NCBI GenBank assembly: GCA_028753945.1
Contig: JAPNXP010000002.1
Span: 8,680,001 to 8,744,000 of the forward strand
DNA: 64,000 nucleotides
Direction of reading: 5' to 3'
Origin: Hexactinellida sp. DTS-2022
Lineage: Eukaryota; Porifera; Hexactinellida
The stretch's first letter is position 1, and the number at the start of each line of letters is the position of its first letter. The position numbers and the translations under genes were made by a program. Of the stretch, positions 27,381 to 40,565 are shown piece after piece. Below the pieces are notes generated by a model. It worked only from the letters and a program-made list of their open reading frames with translations, had not been told where the DNA came from and did not search any database.

Positions 27381-27499
27381 ATATGCAAAAGCGGATACGG
27401 ATCCGGTAAAATCCGGTTGCGGCCGGATCTGTAAATCCAGGATCCGGCGAGATCCGGATCCGGCCGGAACCAAAAAAAGTGGATCCGGTGCATCTCTAA
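27381..27499. mobile_element. GGATCCGG-rich hAT-like end fragment
   Basis: Dense GATCCGG/CCGGATC repeats, ending in GGATCCGGTGCATCTCTA. Read on the minus strand this begins TAGAGATGCACCGGATCC, which resembles hAT termini of the CAGAGATGCACCGGATC type. The other end and a target duplication could not be found, so it is called a fragment. Confidence 0.45.
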
Positions 27500-27756
27500 T
27501 TAAGTTGTATATTCTGTTTCCCTTTTATACTCTTTAAAGTATAAACAAAGTTTATTACGATACTTCTATACCTTAAGGATAGTACGTACCAACCGAAATA
27601 TACTAGATATATTTTACTAGAGAATAGAAATCGGTAGGTCTTATCCGAGGAACTTCTTATCCGATTAGTTATTAACCGAATTATTTATAGTGCATTTGAT
27701 AGGGGGGGGAAATCGATATTAGAGAATAGTGCGTATTATCCGAGAGTACGTCTTAA
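27500..27756. other. Unassigned AT-rich sequence
   Basis: No gene or element seen. It contains a run of eight G at about 27703 and repeated ATCCGA motifs (TTATCCGAG, TTATCCGAT). It ends with TTAA at 27753-27756, where the inverted arm of element X begins. Confidence 0.4.
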
Positions 27757-27867
27757 TGCCTACATAGTAAGTACTAACTAGTAGCACGGGGGCGTCAGAC
27801 TGCTTTAAGCAATTACGTGTTTACTTAAATTTTTTCTTTAGTGACTAATCAGAATTTTCAATAAATA
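27757..27867 (+). repeat. Left arm of inverted repeat X flanking the 27-kb array
   Basis: Starts at TTAA with TGCCTACATAGTAAGTACTA and continues with a GC-rich stretch around GCACGGGGGCGTCAGACTGC. Its reverse complement lies at 55870-55986. The first 58 or so bases match with one visible difference, the rest less well, and similarity stops at TTAA on the outside in both copies. The inner edge of both arms is a TA adjoining a Tigger-like terminus. Best explained as half of a palindromic, TTAA-inserting element split at its central TA. Confidence 0.8.
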
Positions 27868-28058
27868 CAGTGTACTCCGCTTAATTGGGACACCGGTTAA
27901 TCGGGACAGCCGCTTAATTGGGACAACGCCCCAAGAACAGAATCCTTTCATTAGAAGCTATTACTAAATTTTCGGTTATTCGGGACAAACTCCGCTTAAT
28001 CGGGACAAACTAAACAAATTTGGTTCAAAATTGGTGCTCGCTCAATAGAAAATTCATA
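27868..28058 (+). mobile_element. Left end of Tigger/pogo-like element, truncated by satellite
   Basis: Preceded by TA and beginning CAGTGTACTCCGCTTAATTG, followed by several GGGACA-linked copies of CGCTTAATTGGG and GGTTAATCGGG. Such repeated motifs within the ends, CAGT start and TA target are typical of pogo/Tigger-like elements. The sequence runs into the satellite at TTAA 28059-28062. The matching right end is at 55518-55869. Confidence 0.75.
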
Positions 28059-28062
28059 TTAA

Positions 28063-31000
28063 CTAAAATATGTTTTATATATTTATTATTGAGCCACACA
28101 TCAACAGGCAGTACTGTCCAGGCAGAGCAGCAGAATGTTCACTTAGCGTATTGCTTGTCTTAGAACACTTTGGTTTAACTAAAATTTGTTTAATTTATTA
28201 AATATTTAGCCACACATCAACAGGCATTACCGTCCAGGGGAGGAGCAGAGTGTTCACTTAGTGTATTGCTTGCCTTAGCACACTTTGGTTTAACTAAAAT
28301 TTGTTTAATTTATTAAATATTTAGCCACACATCAACCGGCACAACCGTCAAGGCGGAGGAGCAGAGTGTTCACTTAGTGAATTGCTGGTCTTTGCACACT
28401 TTGGTTTAACTAAAATTTGTTATATTTATTAAATATTGGGCCACACATCAACCGGCACAACCGTCAAGGCGGAGGAGCAGAGTGTTCACTTAGTGAATTG
28501 CTTGTCTTTGCAAACTTTGGTTTAACTAAAATTTGTTTTATTTATTAAATATTTAGCCACACATCAACAGGCACTACCATCCAGGCAGAGGAGCAGAGTG
28601 TTCACTTAGTGTATTGCGTGTCTTAGAACACTTTGGTTTAACTAAAATTTGTTTAATTTATTAAATATTTAGCCACACATCAACAGGCATTACCTTCCAG
28701 GCGGAGGAGCAGAGTGTTCACTTAGTGTATTGCTTGCCTTAGCACACTTTGGTTTAACTAAAATTTGTTTAATTTATTAAATATTGAGCCACACATTAAC
28801 AGGCAGTACCGTCCAGGCGGAGGAGCAGAGTGTTCACTTAGCGTATTGCTTGTCTTAGAACACTTTGGTTTAACTAAAATTTGTTTAATTTATTAAATAT
28901 TGAGCCACACATCAACAGGAACTACCGTCTAGGCGGAGGAGCAGTGTTCACTTAGTGTATTGCTTGCCTTAACACACTTTGGTTTAACAAAATTCATTTT
29001 ATTTGTTTAATATTTAGCCACACATCAACAGGCACTACCGTCCAGGCAGAGGAGCAGTGTTCACTTAGTGTATTGTTTGTCTTAGCACACTTTGGTTTAG
29101 CTTAAATTTGTGTTATTGATTAAATATTGAGCCACACATTAACAGGCAGTACCATCCAGGCGGAGGAGCAGAGTGTTCACTTAGTGAATTGCTTGTCTTT
29201 GCACACTTTGGTTTAGCTAAAATTTGTTTTATTTATTAAATATTTAGCCACACATCAACAGGCACTACCATCCAGGCAGAGGAGCAGAGTGTTCACTTTG
29301 TGTATTGCTTGTCTTAGAACACTGGTTTAACTAAAATTAGTATATTTATTAAATATTGAGCCACACATCAACAGGAACAACCGTCCAGGCGGAGGAGCAG
29401 AGTGTTCACTTAGTGTATTGCTTGTCTTTGCACACTTTGGCTTAACTAAAATTTGTTTAATTTATTAAATATTTAGCCACACATCAACAGGCATTACCGT
29501 CCAGGCGGAGGAGCAGAGTGTTCACTTATGTATTGCTTGTCTTTGCACACTTTGGTTTACCCTAAATTTGTTTTATTTTTAAATATTTAGCCACACATCA
29601 ACAGGCACTACCATCCAGGCAGAGGAGCAGAGTGTTCACTTAGTGTAATGCGTGTCTTAGAACACTTTGGTTTAACTAAAATATGTTTTATATATTTATT
29701 ATTGAGCCACACATCAACAGGCAGTACTGTCCAGGCAGAGCAGCAGAATGTTCACTTAGCGTATTGCTTGTCTTAGAACACTTTGGTTTAACTAAAATTT
29801 GTTTAATTTATTAAATATTTAGCCACACATCAACAGGCATTACCGTCCAGGGGAGGAGCAGAGTGTTCACTTAGTGTATTGCTTGCCTTAGCACACTTTG
29901 GTTTAACTAAAATTTGTTTAATTTATTAAATATTTAGCCACACATCAACCGGCACAACCGTCAAGGCGGAGGAGCAGAGTGTTCACTTAGTGAATTGCTT
30001 GTCTTTGCACACTTTGGTTTAACTAAAATTTGTTATATTTATTAAATATTGGGCCACACATCAACCGGCACAACCGTCAAGGCGGAGGAGCAGAGTGTTC
30101 ACTTAGTGAATTGCTTGTCTTTGCAAACTTTGGTTTAACTAAAATTTGTTTTATTTATTAAATATTTAGCCACACATCAACAGGCATTACCTTCCAGGCG
30201 GAGGAGCAGAGTGTTCACTTAGTGTATTGCTTGCCTTAGCACACTTTGGTTTAACTAAAATTTGTTTAATTTATTAAATATTGAGCCACACATTATAACA
30301 GGCAGTACCGTCCAGGCGGAGGAGCAGAGTGTTCACTTATGTATTGCTTGTCTTTGCACACTTTGGTTTAACCTAAATTTGTTTTATTTTTAAATATTTA
30401 GCCACACATCAACAGGCACTACCATCCAGGCAGAGGAGCAGAGTGTTCACTTAGTGTATTGCGTGTCTTAGAACACTTTGGTTTAACTAAAATATGTTTT
30501 ATATATTTATTATTGAGCCACACATCAACAGGCAGTACTGTCCAGGAAGAGAAGCAGAGTTTTCACTTAGAGTATTGTTTGTTTTAGCACACTTTGGTTT
30601 AGCTTAAATTTGTTCTATTTATTAAATATTTAGCCACACATCAACAGGCACTACCGTCCAGGCAGAGCATCAGAGTGTTCACTTAGCGTATTGCTTGTCT
30701 TAGAACACTTTGGTTTAACTAAAATTTGTTTAATTTATTAAATATTGAGCCACACATCAACAGGAACTACCGTCTAGGCGGAGGAGCAGTGTTCACTTAG
30801 TGTATTGCTTGCCTTAACACACTTTGGTTTAACAAAATTTATTTTATTTATTTAATATTTAGCCACACATCAACAGGCACTACCGTCCAGGCAGAGGAGC
30901 AGTGTTCACTTAGTGTATTGTTTGTCTTAGCACACTTTGGTTTAGCTTAAATTTGTGTTATTGATTAAATATTGAGCCACACATTAACAGGCAGTACCAT

Positions 31001-34000
31001 CCAGGCGGAGGAGCAGAGTGTTCACTTAGTGTATTGCTTGTCTTAGAACACTGGTTTAACTAAAATTAGTATATTTATTAAATATTGAGCCACACATCAA
31101 CAGGAACAACCGTCCAGGCGGAGGAGCAGAGTGTTCACTTAGTGTATTGCATGTCTTTGCACACTTTGGCTTAACTAAAATTTGTTTAATTTATTAAATA
31201 TTTAGCCACACATCAACAGGCATTACCGTCCAGGCGGAGGAGCAGAGTGTTCACTTATGTATTGCTTGTCTTTGCACACTTTGGTTTAACCTAAATTTGT
31301 TTTAATCATAAATATTTAGCCACACATCAACAGGCACTACCATCCAGGCTGAGGAGCAGAGTGTTCACTTAGTGTATTGCGTGTCTTAGAACACTTTGGT
31401 TTAACTAAAATATGTTTTATATATTTATTATTGAGCCACACATCAACAGGCAGTACTGTCCAGGCAGAGCAGCAGAATGTTCACTTAGCGTATTGCTTGT
31501 CTTAGAACACTTTGGTTTAACTAAAATTTGTTTAATTTATTAAATATTTAGCCACACATCAACAGGCATTACCGTCCAGGCGGAGGAGCAGAGTGTTCAC
31601 TTATGTATGGCTTGTCTTTGCACACTTTGGTTTATCCTAAATTTGTTTTATTTTTAAATATTTAGCCACACATCAACAGGCACTACCATCCAGGCAGAGG
31701 GGCAGAGTGTTCACTTAGATATTGCGTGTCTTAGAACACTTTGGTTTAACTAAAATATGTTTTTTATATTTATTATTGAGCCACACATCAACAGGCAGTA
31801 CTGTCCAGGAAGAGGAGCAGAGTTTTCACTTAGTGTATTGTTTGTCTTAGCACACTTTGGTTTCGCTTAAATTTGTTCTATTTATTAAATATTTAGCCAC
31901 ACATCAACAGGCACTACCGTCCAGGCAGAGCAGCAGAGTGTTCACTTAGCGTATTGCTTGTCTTAGAACACTTTGGTTTAACTAAAATTTGTTTAATTTA
32001 TTAAATATTTAGCCACACATCGACCGGCACAACCGCCCAGGCAGAGGAGCAGTGTTCACTTAGTGTATTGTTTGTCTTAGCACACTTTGGTTTAGCTTAA
32101 ATTTGTGTTATTGATTAAATATTGAGCCACACATTAACAGGCAGTACCGTCCAGGCGGAGGAGCAGAGTGTTCACTTTGTGTATTGCTTGTCTTAGAACA
32201 CTGGTTTAACTAAAATTAGTATATTTATTAAATATTGATCCACACATCAACAGGAACAACCGTCCAGGCGGAGGAGCAGAGTGTTCACTTAGTGTATTGC
32301 TTGTCTTTGCACACTTTGGCTTAACTAAAATTTGTTTAATTTATTAAATATTTAGCCACACATCAACAGGCATTACCGTCCAGGCTGAGGAGCAGAGTGT
32401 TCACTTATGTATTGCTTGTCTTTGCACACTTTGGTTTACCCTAAATTTGTTTTATTTTTAAATATTTAGCCACACATCAACAGGCACTACCATCCAGGCA
32501 GAGGAGCAGAGTGTTCACTTAGTGTTATGCGTGTCTTAGAACACTTTGGTTTAACTAAAATATGTTTTATATATTTATTATTGAGCCACACATCAACAGG
32601 CAGTACTGTCCAGGCAGAGCAGCAGAATGTTCACTTAGCGTATTGCTTGTCTTAGAACACTTTGGTTTAACTAAAATTTGTTTAATTTATTAAATATTTA
32701 GCCACACATCAACAGGCATTACCGTCCAGGGGAGGAGCAGAGTGTTCACTTAGTGTATTGCTTGCCTTAGCACACTTTGGTTTAACTAAAATTTGTTTAA
32801 TTTATTAAATATTTAGCCACACATCAACCGGCACAACCGTCAAGGCGGAGGAGCAGAGTGTTCACTTAGTGAATTGCTTGTCTTTGCACACTTTGGTTTA
32901 ACTAAAATTTGTTATATTTATTAAATATTGGGCCACACATCAACCGGCACAACCGTCAAGGCGGAGGAGCAGAGTGTTCACTTAGTGAATTGCTTGTCTT
33001 TGCAAACTTTGGTTTAACTAAAATTTGTTTTATTTATTAAATATTTAGCCACACATCAACAGGCATTACCTTCCAGGCGGAGGAGCAGAGTGTTCACTTA
33101 GTGTATTGCTTGCCTTAGCACACTTTGGTTTAACTAAAATTTGTTTAATTTATTAAATATTGAGCCACACATTATAACAGGCAGTACCGTCCAGGCGGAG
33201 GAGCAGAGTGTTCACTTATGTATTGCTTGTCTTTGCACACTTTGGTTTAACCTAAATTTGTTTTATTTTTAAATATTTAGCCACACATCAACAGGCACTA
33301 CCATCCAGGCAGAGGAGCAGAGTGTTCACTTAGTGTATTGCGTGTCTTAGAACACTTTGGTTTAACTAAAATATGTTTTATATATTTATTATTGAGCCAC
33401 ACATCAACAGGCAGTACTGTCCAGGAAGAGAAGCAGAGTTTTCACTTAGAGTATTGTTTGTTTTAGCACACTTTGGTTTAGCTTAAATTTGTTCTATTTA
33501 TTAAATATTTAGCCACACATCAACAGGCACTACCGTCCAGGCAGAGCATCAGAGTGTTCACTTAGCGTATTGCTTGTCTTAGAACACTTTGGTTTAACTA
33601 AAATTTGTTTAATTTATTAAATATTGAGCCACACATCAACAGGAACTACCGTCTAGGCGGAGGAGCAGTGTTCACTTAGTGTATTGCTTGCCTTAACACA
33701 CTTTGGTTTAACAAAATTTATTTTATTTATTTAATATTTAGCCACACATCAACAGGCACTACCGTCCAGGCAGAGGAGCAGTGTTCACTTAGTGTATTGT
33801 TTGTCTTAGCACACTTTGGTTTAGCTTAAATTTGTGTTATTGATTAAATATTGAGCCACACATTAACAGGCAGTACCATCCAGGCGGAGGAGCAGAGTGT
33901 TCACTTAGTGTATTGCTTGTCTTAGAACACTGGTTTAACTAAAATTAGTATATTTATTAAATATTGAGCCACACATCAACAGGAACAACCGTCCAGGCGG

Positions 34001-34179
34001 AGGAGCAGAGTGTTCACTTAGTGTATTGCTTGTCTTTGCACACTTTGGCTTAACTAAAATTTGTTTAATTTATTAAATATTTAGCCACACATCAACAGGC
34101 ATTACCGTCCAGGCGGAGGAGCAGAGTGTTCACTTATGTATTGCTTGTCTTTGCACACTTTGATTAACCTAAATTTGTT
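28063..34179 (+). repeat. Satellite array, segment 4
   Basis: Same family, strand and phase; starts CTAAAATATG directly after TTAA. Monomers with CCGGCACAACCGTCAAGG and CCAGGGGAGGAGCAG are common here. It contains the first copy and part of the second copy of a 2879-bp block. Confidence 0.97.
29281..34179. repeat. 2879-bp tandem higher-order block
   Basis: The private variant CATTATAACAGG occurs at 30291 and 33170, 2879 bp apart. Likewise GTTTTAA at 31302 corresponds to 34180 (E4 insertion site). The second copy continues past E4 and E5 up to about 36600, where the private ATGGCTTGTC variant (31607 and about 36090) is again shared. Confidence 0.85.
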
Positions 34180-34183
34180 TTAA

Positions 34184-35059
34184 GGTTCAGGTATCCTCTA
34201 CAAAATCCCAAAATTTCGATAAAATCCCAAACTATGGTAAATCTCGTTTTTATTGCATTTTCTGATTGTGTGGATACCCATGTGGACTCTCATGAAATTT
34301 CAAAGAAAAATCCCAATTATTTCTCCAGTTTGACTCACTTCGAGTTTTGAAAAAAATATTGGGGTTCTGGTTTTGGTTGCCGGTTGCAGTATACCACAGA
34401 AACTTGATAATTTCGGGACATTGCCACATTTAGGTTATATCTTATATTTGGATAGAACAGCATATATCGCATCTTAATTTCAAATCCTATGGAAAAATAT
34501 AGAAAACTTTCAATGATACAGACTTTTTAGTGTCCTCCACCTAAGCCACTGCCATAGGGGACACTATTTTTCAAACCCCGCTATCTCCAAACACAATTAT
34601 TGCCATTGCGGAAGTCATATTATGACTCATATACTACATAGAAACAAAATCTCAATGGTTTTGGACAGCTCTCAATTAGTTCTATCATATGAGTGCAGCG
34701 ATTTCATTTGTAACTTTTCTTTTTCTTTTTATTTAATTTATTGATGATGAAAAAAGTGACGTCCACATTTATTGATGAAAAATTTGACACATAAGTGATT
34801 AAAAGAATTCTTGCACTCATATGATAGTTTAGAAGTTTCTTCATGCAATGCAACAACAATAGACACTCAATAATTAACAGGAAAATACTTATCCGTTCCG
34901 CAAAATACGATTTTATAGAAAAAAAAAATTTCACTGAGTTGCCTAGATCTAATATTATTGCATTTTTGCCATTTAGAAGATGAAGGAAATCCGCTGTAAA
35001 AAATTTAATTAATTCGGGTAAATATATTTGGTAGAAGTGCTCTAGAGTATACCTGAACC
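34184..35059. mobile_element. TTAA-flanked non-autonomous element E4
   Basis: An 876-bp insertion with ends GGTTCAGGTAT and ATACCTGAACC, flanked by TTAA at 34180-34183 and 35060-35063. The paralogous uninterrupted site is at 31302-31305 (GTTTTAATCATAAATATTT). An internal inverted pair, TATCATATGAGTGCA near 34683 and TGCACTCATATGATAG near 34813, can form a hairpin with a 115-bp loop. The minus-strand frame 34704-34934 lies across this hairpin and is lysine-rich low complexity, not believed. A truncated relative lies at 59735-59868. Confidence 0.93.
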
Positions 35060-35063
35060 TTAA

Positions 35064-35274
35064 TTATAAATATTTAGCCACACATCAACAGGCACTACCA
35101 TCCAGGCTGAGGAGCAGAGTGTTCACTTAGTGTATTGCGTGTCTTAGAACACTTTGGTTTAACTAAAATATGTTTTATATATTTATTATTGAGCCACACA
35201 TCAACAGGCAGTACTGTCCAGGCAGAGCAGCAGAATGTTCACTTAGCGTATTGCTTGTCTTAGAACACTTTGGT
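35064..35274 (+). repeat. Satellite array, segment 5 (between E4 and E5)
   Basis: Just under two monomers. The distance between the two insertion sites, 215 bp, is the same as between the paralogous empty sites 31302 and 31517, so this short stretch belongs to the 2879-bp block. Confidence 0.95.
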
Positions 35275-35278
35275 TTAA

Positions 35279-35998
35279 GGTTAAATTACCCCACGTGAAT
35301 GAAATCTCTTGTATTAATCTGTAATTGTTAGAAATAGATCAAGGTACGATACAAAGCAATAAACAAAAAAGAAAATGTCTCAATATATTATACTTTTTAT
35401 TTTTTGTCGGTTTCAATATTTGGCTAATACAAATCTCCCATAGGGCGATTTCAAAAAGTGGTGGTCGATATTATAGTGTAATTTGGCAATGCGGCCATCA
35501 ATGTTTGTTATCAGAATCAATATTGAAAGATTATAAGCGTACGGAGTTGGTAGTCGGTTTACATTTTTGAATTATGACTCTGAAATTATTTTTCAAACAT
35601 TTTATCAAATATCTCATAAAAAACATGACCTTTTTAATGATTTCTTTAGTTCAAAAGGTCGCAACTTTTTTTATTTAGGTCAAATCAAAATTCTAAACCA
35701 GTCACCTACAGCATATAACGATGATCTATGTGATATATCGCACATAATATGTCTTTAGCTAATAATGATCTTGAGATCGACACACTTATCAGGTGGAGTC
35801 TGAAGAAATCCCCCTATGGGACTTTTGTATTACCATAAAACTGCACGCCCCATAAAATCGAATTTATTCAAAATAATTCGATTTCGTTTTCAGTTTCGAT
35901 ATAGCTATAATGTCTTCTATTATAGATGTGAAAATTAAACATCTTACTTCAAAACGAAATTTATGTGTTTTTTTACATGAATCTGCCGTAATTTAACC
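35279..35998. mobile_element. TTAA-flanked non-autonomous element E5
   Basis: A 720-bp insertion with an 11-bp terminal inverted repeat GGTTAAATTAC, flanked by TTAA at 35275-35278 and 35999-36002. The empty paralogous site is TTAA 31517-31520. The open frames at 35325-35570 (81 codons) and 35567-35758 (63 codons) overlap by 4 bp but show no transposase motif; their start codons and similarity cannot be judged here. Neither is annotated as a gene. Confidence 0.92.
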
Positions 35999-37789
35999 TT
36001 AACTAAAATTTGTTTAATTTATTAAATATTTAGCCACACATCAACAGGCATTACCGTCCAGGCGGAGGAGCAGAGTGTTCACTTATGTATGGCTTGTCTT
36101 TGCACACTTTGGTTTATCCTAAATTTGTTTTATTTTTAAATATTTAGCCACACATCAACAGGCACTACCATCCAGGCAGAGGGGCAGAGTGTTCACTTAG
36201 ATATTGCGTGTCTTAGAACACTTTGGTTTAACTAAAATATGTTTTTTTATATTTATTATTGAGCCACACATCAACAGGCAGTACTGTCCAGGAAGAGGAG
36301 CAGAGTTTTCACTTAGTGTATTGTTTGTCTTAGCACACTTTGGTTTCGCTTAAATTTGTTCTATTTATTAAATATTTAGCCACACATCAACAGGCACTAC
36401 CGTCCAGGCAGAGCAGCAGAGTGTTCACTTAGCGTATTGCTTGTCTTAGAACACTTTGGTTTAACTAAAATTTGTTTAATTTATTAAATATTTAGCCACA
36501 CATCAACCGGCACAACCGTCCAGGCAGAGGAGCAGTGTTCACTTAGTGTATTGTTTGTCTTAGCACACTTTGGTTTAGCTTAAATTTGTGTTATTGATTA
36601 AATATTGAGCCACACATTAACAGGCAGTACCATCCAGGCGGAGGAGCAGAGTGTTCACTTAGTGTATTGCTTGTCTTAGAACACTGGTTTAACTAAAATT
36701 AGTATATTTATTAAATATTGAGCCACACATCAACAGGAACAACCGTCCAGGCGGAGGAGCAGAGTGTTCACTTAGTGCATTGCTTGTCTTTGCACACTTT
36801 GGCTTAACTAAAATTTGTTTAATTTATTAAATATTTAGCCACACATCAACAGGCATTACCGTCCAGGCGGAGGAGCAGAGTGTTCACTTATGTATTGCTT
36901 GTCTTTGCACACTTTGGTTTACCCTAAATTTGTTTTATTTTTAAATATTTAGCCACACATCAACAGGCACTACCATCCAGGCAGAGGAGCAGAGTGTTCA
37001 CTTAGTGTATTGCGTGTCTTAGAACACTTTGGTTTAACTAAAATATGTTTTATATATTTATTATTGAGCCACACATCAACAGGCAGTACTGTCCAGGCAG
37101 AGCAGCAGAATGTTCACTTAGCGGATTGCTTGTCTTAGAACACTTTGGTTTAACTAAAATTTGTTTAATTTATTAAATATTTAGCCACACATCAACAGGC
37201 ATTACCGTCCAGGGGAGGAGCAGAGTGTTCACTTAGTGTATTGCTTGCCTTAGCACACTTTGGTTTAACTAAAATTTGTTTAATTTATTAAATATTTAGC
37301 CACACATCAACCGGCACAACCGTCAAGGCGGAGGAGCAGAGTGTTCACTTAGTGAATTGCTTGTCTTTGCAAACTTTGGTTTAACTAAAATTTGTTTAAT
37401 TTATTAAATATTTAGCCACACATCAACAGGCATTACCTTCCAGGCGGAGGAGCAGAGTGTTCACTTAGTGTATTGCTTGCCTTAGCACACTTTGGTTTAA
37501 TTAAAATTTGTTTAATTTATTAAATATTGAGCCACACATTAACAGGCAGTACCGTCCAGGCGGAGGAGCAGAGTGTTCACTTTGTGTATTGCTTGTCTTA
37601 GAACACTGGTTTAACTAAAATTAGTATATTTATTAAATATTGAGCCACACATCAACAGGAACAACCGTCCAGGCGGAGGAGCAGAGTGTTCACTTAGTGT
37701 ATTGCTTGTCTTTGCACACTTTGGCTTAACTAAAATTTGTTTAATTTATTAAATATTTAGCCACACATCAACAGGCATTACCGTCCAGG

Positions 37790-40565
37790 CGGAGGAGCAG
37801 AGTGTTCACTTATGTATTGCTTGTCTTTGCACACTTTGGTTTACCCTAAATTTGTTTTATTTTTAAATATTTAGCCACACATCAACAGGCACTACCATCC
37901 AGGCAGAGGAGCAGAGTGTTCACTTAGTGTATTGCGTGTCTTAGAACACTTTGGTTTAACTAAAATATGTTTTATATATTTATTATTGAGCCACACATCA
38001 ACAGGCAGTACTGTCCAGGCAGAGCAGCAGAATGTTCACTTAGCGTATTGCTTGTCTTAGAACACTTTGGTTTAACTAAAATTTGTTTAATTTATTAAAT
38101 ATTTAGCCACACATCAACAGGCATTACCGTCCAGGCGGAGGAGCAGAGTGTTCACTTATGTATTGCTTGTCTTTGCACACTTTGGTTTACCCTAAATTTG
38201 TTTTATTTTTAAATATTTAGCCACACATCAACAGGCACTACCATCCAGGCAGAGGGGCAGAGTGTTCACTTAGATATTGCGTGTCTTAGAACACTTTGGT
38301 TTAACTAAAATATGTTTTTTATATTTATTATTGAGCCACACATCAACAGGCAGTACTGTCCAGGAAGAGGAGCAGAGTTTTCACTTAGTGTATTGTTTGT
38401 CTTAGCACACTTTGGTTTCGCTTAAATTTGTTCTATTAATTAAATATTTAGCCACACATCAACAGGCACTACCGTCCAGGCAGAGCAGCAGAGTGTTCAC
38501 TTAGCGTATTGCTTGTCTTAGAACACTTTGGTTTAACTAAAATTTGTTTAATTTATTAAATATTTAGCCACACATCAACCGGCACAACCGTCCAGGCAGA
38601 GGAGCAGTGTTCACTTAGTGTATTGTTTGTCTTAGCACACTTTGGTTTAGCTTAAATTTGTGTTATTGATTAAATATTGAGCCACACATTAACAGGCAGT
38701 ACCATCCAGGCGGAGGAGCAGAGTGTTCACTTAGTGTATTGCTTGTCTTAGAACACTGGTTTAACTAAAATTAGTATATTTATTAAATATTGAGCCACAC
38801 ATCAACAGGAACAACCGTCCAGGCGGAGGAGCAGAGTGTTCACTTAGTGCATTGCTTGTCTTTGCACACTTTGGCTTAACTAAAATTTGTTTAATTTATT
38901 AAATATTTAGCCACACATCTTTTGGCATTACCGTCCAGGCGGAGGAGCAGAGTGTTCACTTATGTATTGCTTGTCTTAGAACACTTTGGTTTAACTAAAA
39001 TATGTTTTATATATTTATTATTGAGCCACACATCAACAGGCAGTACTGTCCAGGCAGAGCAGCAGAATGTTCACTTAGCGTATTGCTTGTCTTAGAACAC
39101 TTTGGTTTAACTAAAATTTGTTTAATTTATTAAATATTTAGCCACACATCAACCGGCACAACCGTCAAGGCGGAGGAGCAGAGTGTTCACTTATGTATTG
39201 CTTGTCTTTGCACACTTTGGTTTACCCTAAATTTGTTTTATTTTTAAATATTTAGCCACACATCAACAGGCACTACCATCCAGGCAGAGGAGCAGAGTGT
39301 TCACTTAGTGTATTGCGTGTCTTAGAACACTTTGGTTTAACTAAAATATGTTTTATATATTTATTATTGAGCCACACATCAACAGGCAGTACTGTCCAGG
39401 CAGAGCAGCAGAATGTTCACTTAGCGTATTGCTTGTCTTAGAACACTTTGGTTTAACTAAAATTTGTTTAATTTATTAAATATTTAGCCACACATCAACA
39501 GGCATTACCGTCCAGGCGGAGGAGCAGAGTGTTCACTTATGTATTGCTTGTCTTTGCACACTTTGGTTTACCCTAAATTTGTTTTATTTTTAAATATTTA
39601 GCCACACATCAACAGGCACTACCATCCAGGCAGAGGGGCAGAGTGTTCACTTAGATATTGCGTGTCTTAGAACACTTTGGTTTAACTAAAATATGTTTTT
39701 TATATTTATTATTGAGCCACACATCAACAGGCAGTACTGTCCAGGAAGAGGAGCAGAGTTTTCACTTAGTGTATTGTTTGTCTTAGCACACTTTGGTTTC
39801 GCTTAAATTTGTTCTATTAATTAAATATTTAGCCACACATCAACAGGCACTACCGTCCAGGCAGAGCAGCAGAGTGTTCACTTAGCGTATTGCTTGTCTT
39901 AGAACACTTTGGTTTAACTAAAATTTGTTTAATTTATTAAATATTTAGCCACACATCAACCGGCACAACCGTCCAGGCAGAGGAGCAGTGTTCACTTAGT
40001 GTATTGTTTGTCTTAGCACACTTTGGTTTAGCTTAAATTTGTGTTATTGATTAAATATTGAGCCACACATTAACAGGCAGTACCATCCAGGCGGAGGAGC
40101 AGAGTGTTCACTTAGTGTATTGCTTGTCTTAGAACACTGGTTTAACTAAAATTAGTATATTTATTAAATATTGAGCCACACATCAACAGGAACAACCGTC
40201 CAGGCGGAGGAGCAGAGTGTTCACTTAGTGCATTGCTTGTCTTTGCACACTTTGGCTTAACTAAAATTTGTTTAATTTATTAAATATTTAGCCACACATC
40301 TTTTGGCATTACCGTCCAGGCGGAGGAGCAGAGTGTTCACTTATGTATTGCTTGTCTTAGAACACTTTGGTTTAACTAAAATATGTTTTATATATTTATT
40401 ATTGAGCCACACATCAACAGGCAGTACTGTCCAGGCAGAGCAGCAGAATGTTCACTTAGCGTATTGCTTGTCTTAGAACACTTTGGTTTAACTAAAATTT
40501 GTTTAATTTATTAAATATTTAGCCACACATCAACCGGCACAACCGTCAAGGCGGAGGAGCAGAGT
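37790..40565. repeat. 1381-bp tandem higher-order unit, two copies
   Basis: The unique variant ACACATCTTTTGGCATTACC, where the usual CAACA is replaced, occurs only at about 38912 and 40293, exactly 1381 bp apart. Flanking variant order is the same over about twelve monomers. Copies are about 37790-39170 and 39171-40565. Confidence 0.85.

Noticed and set aside
35325-35758. Frames of 81 and 63 codons in E5 as a frameshifted transposase
   Set aside because: Too short, without DDE or DNA-binding motifs; a piggyBac-type transposase is about 600 residues.
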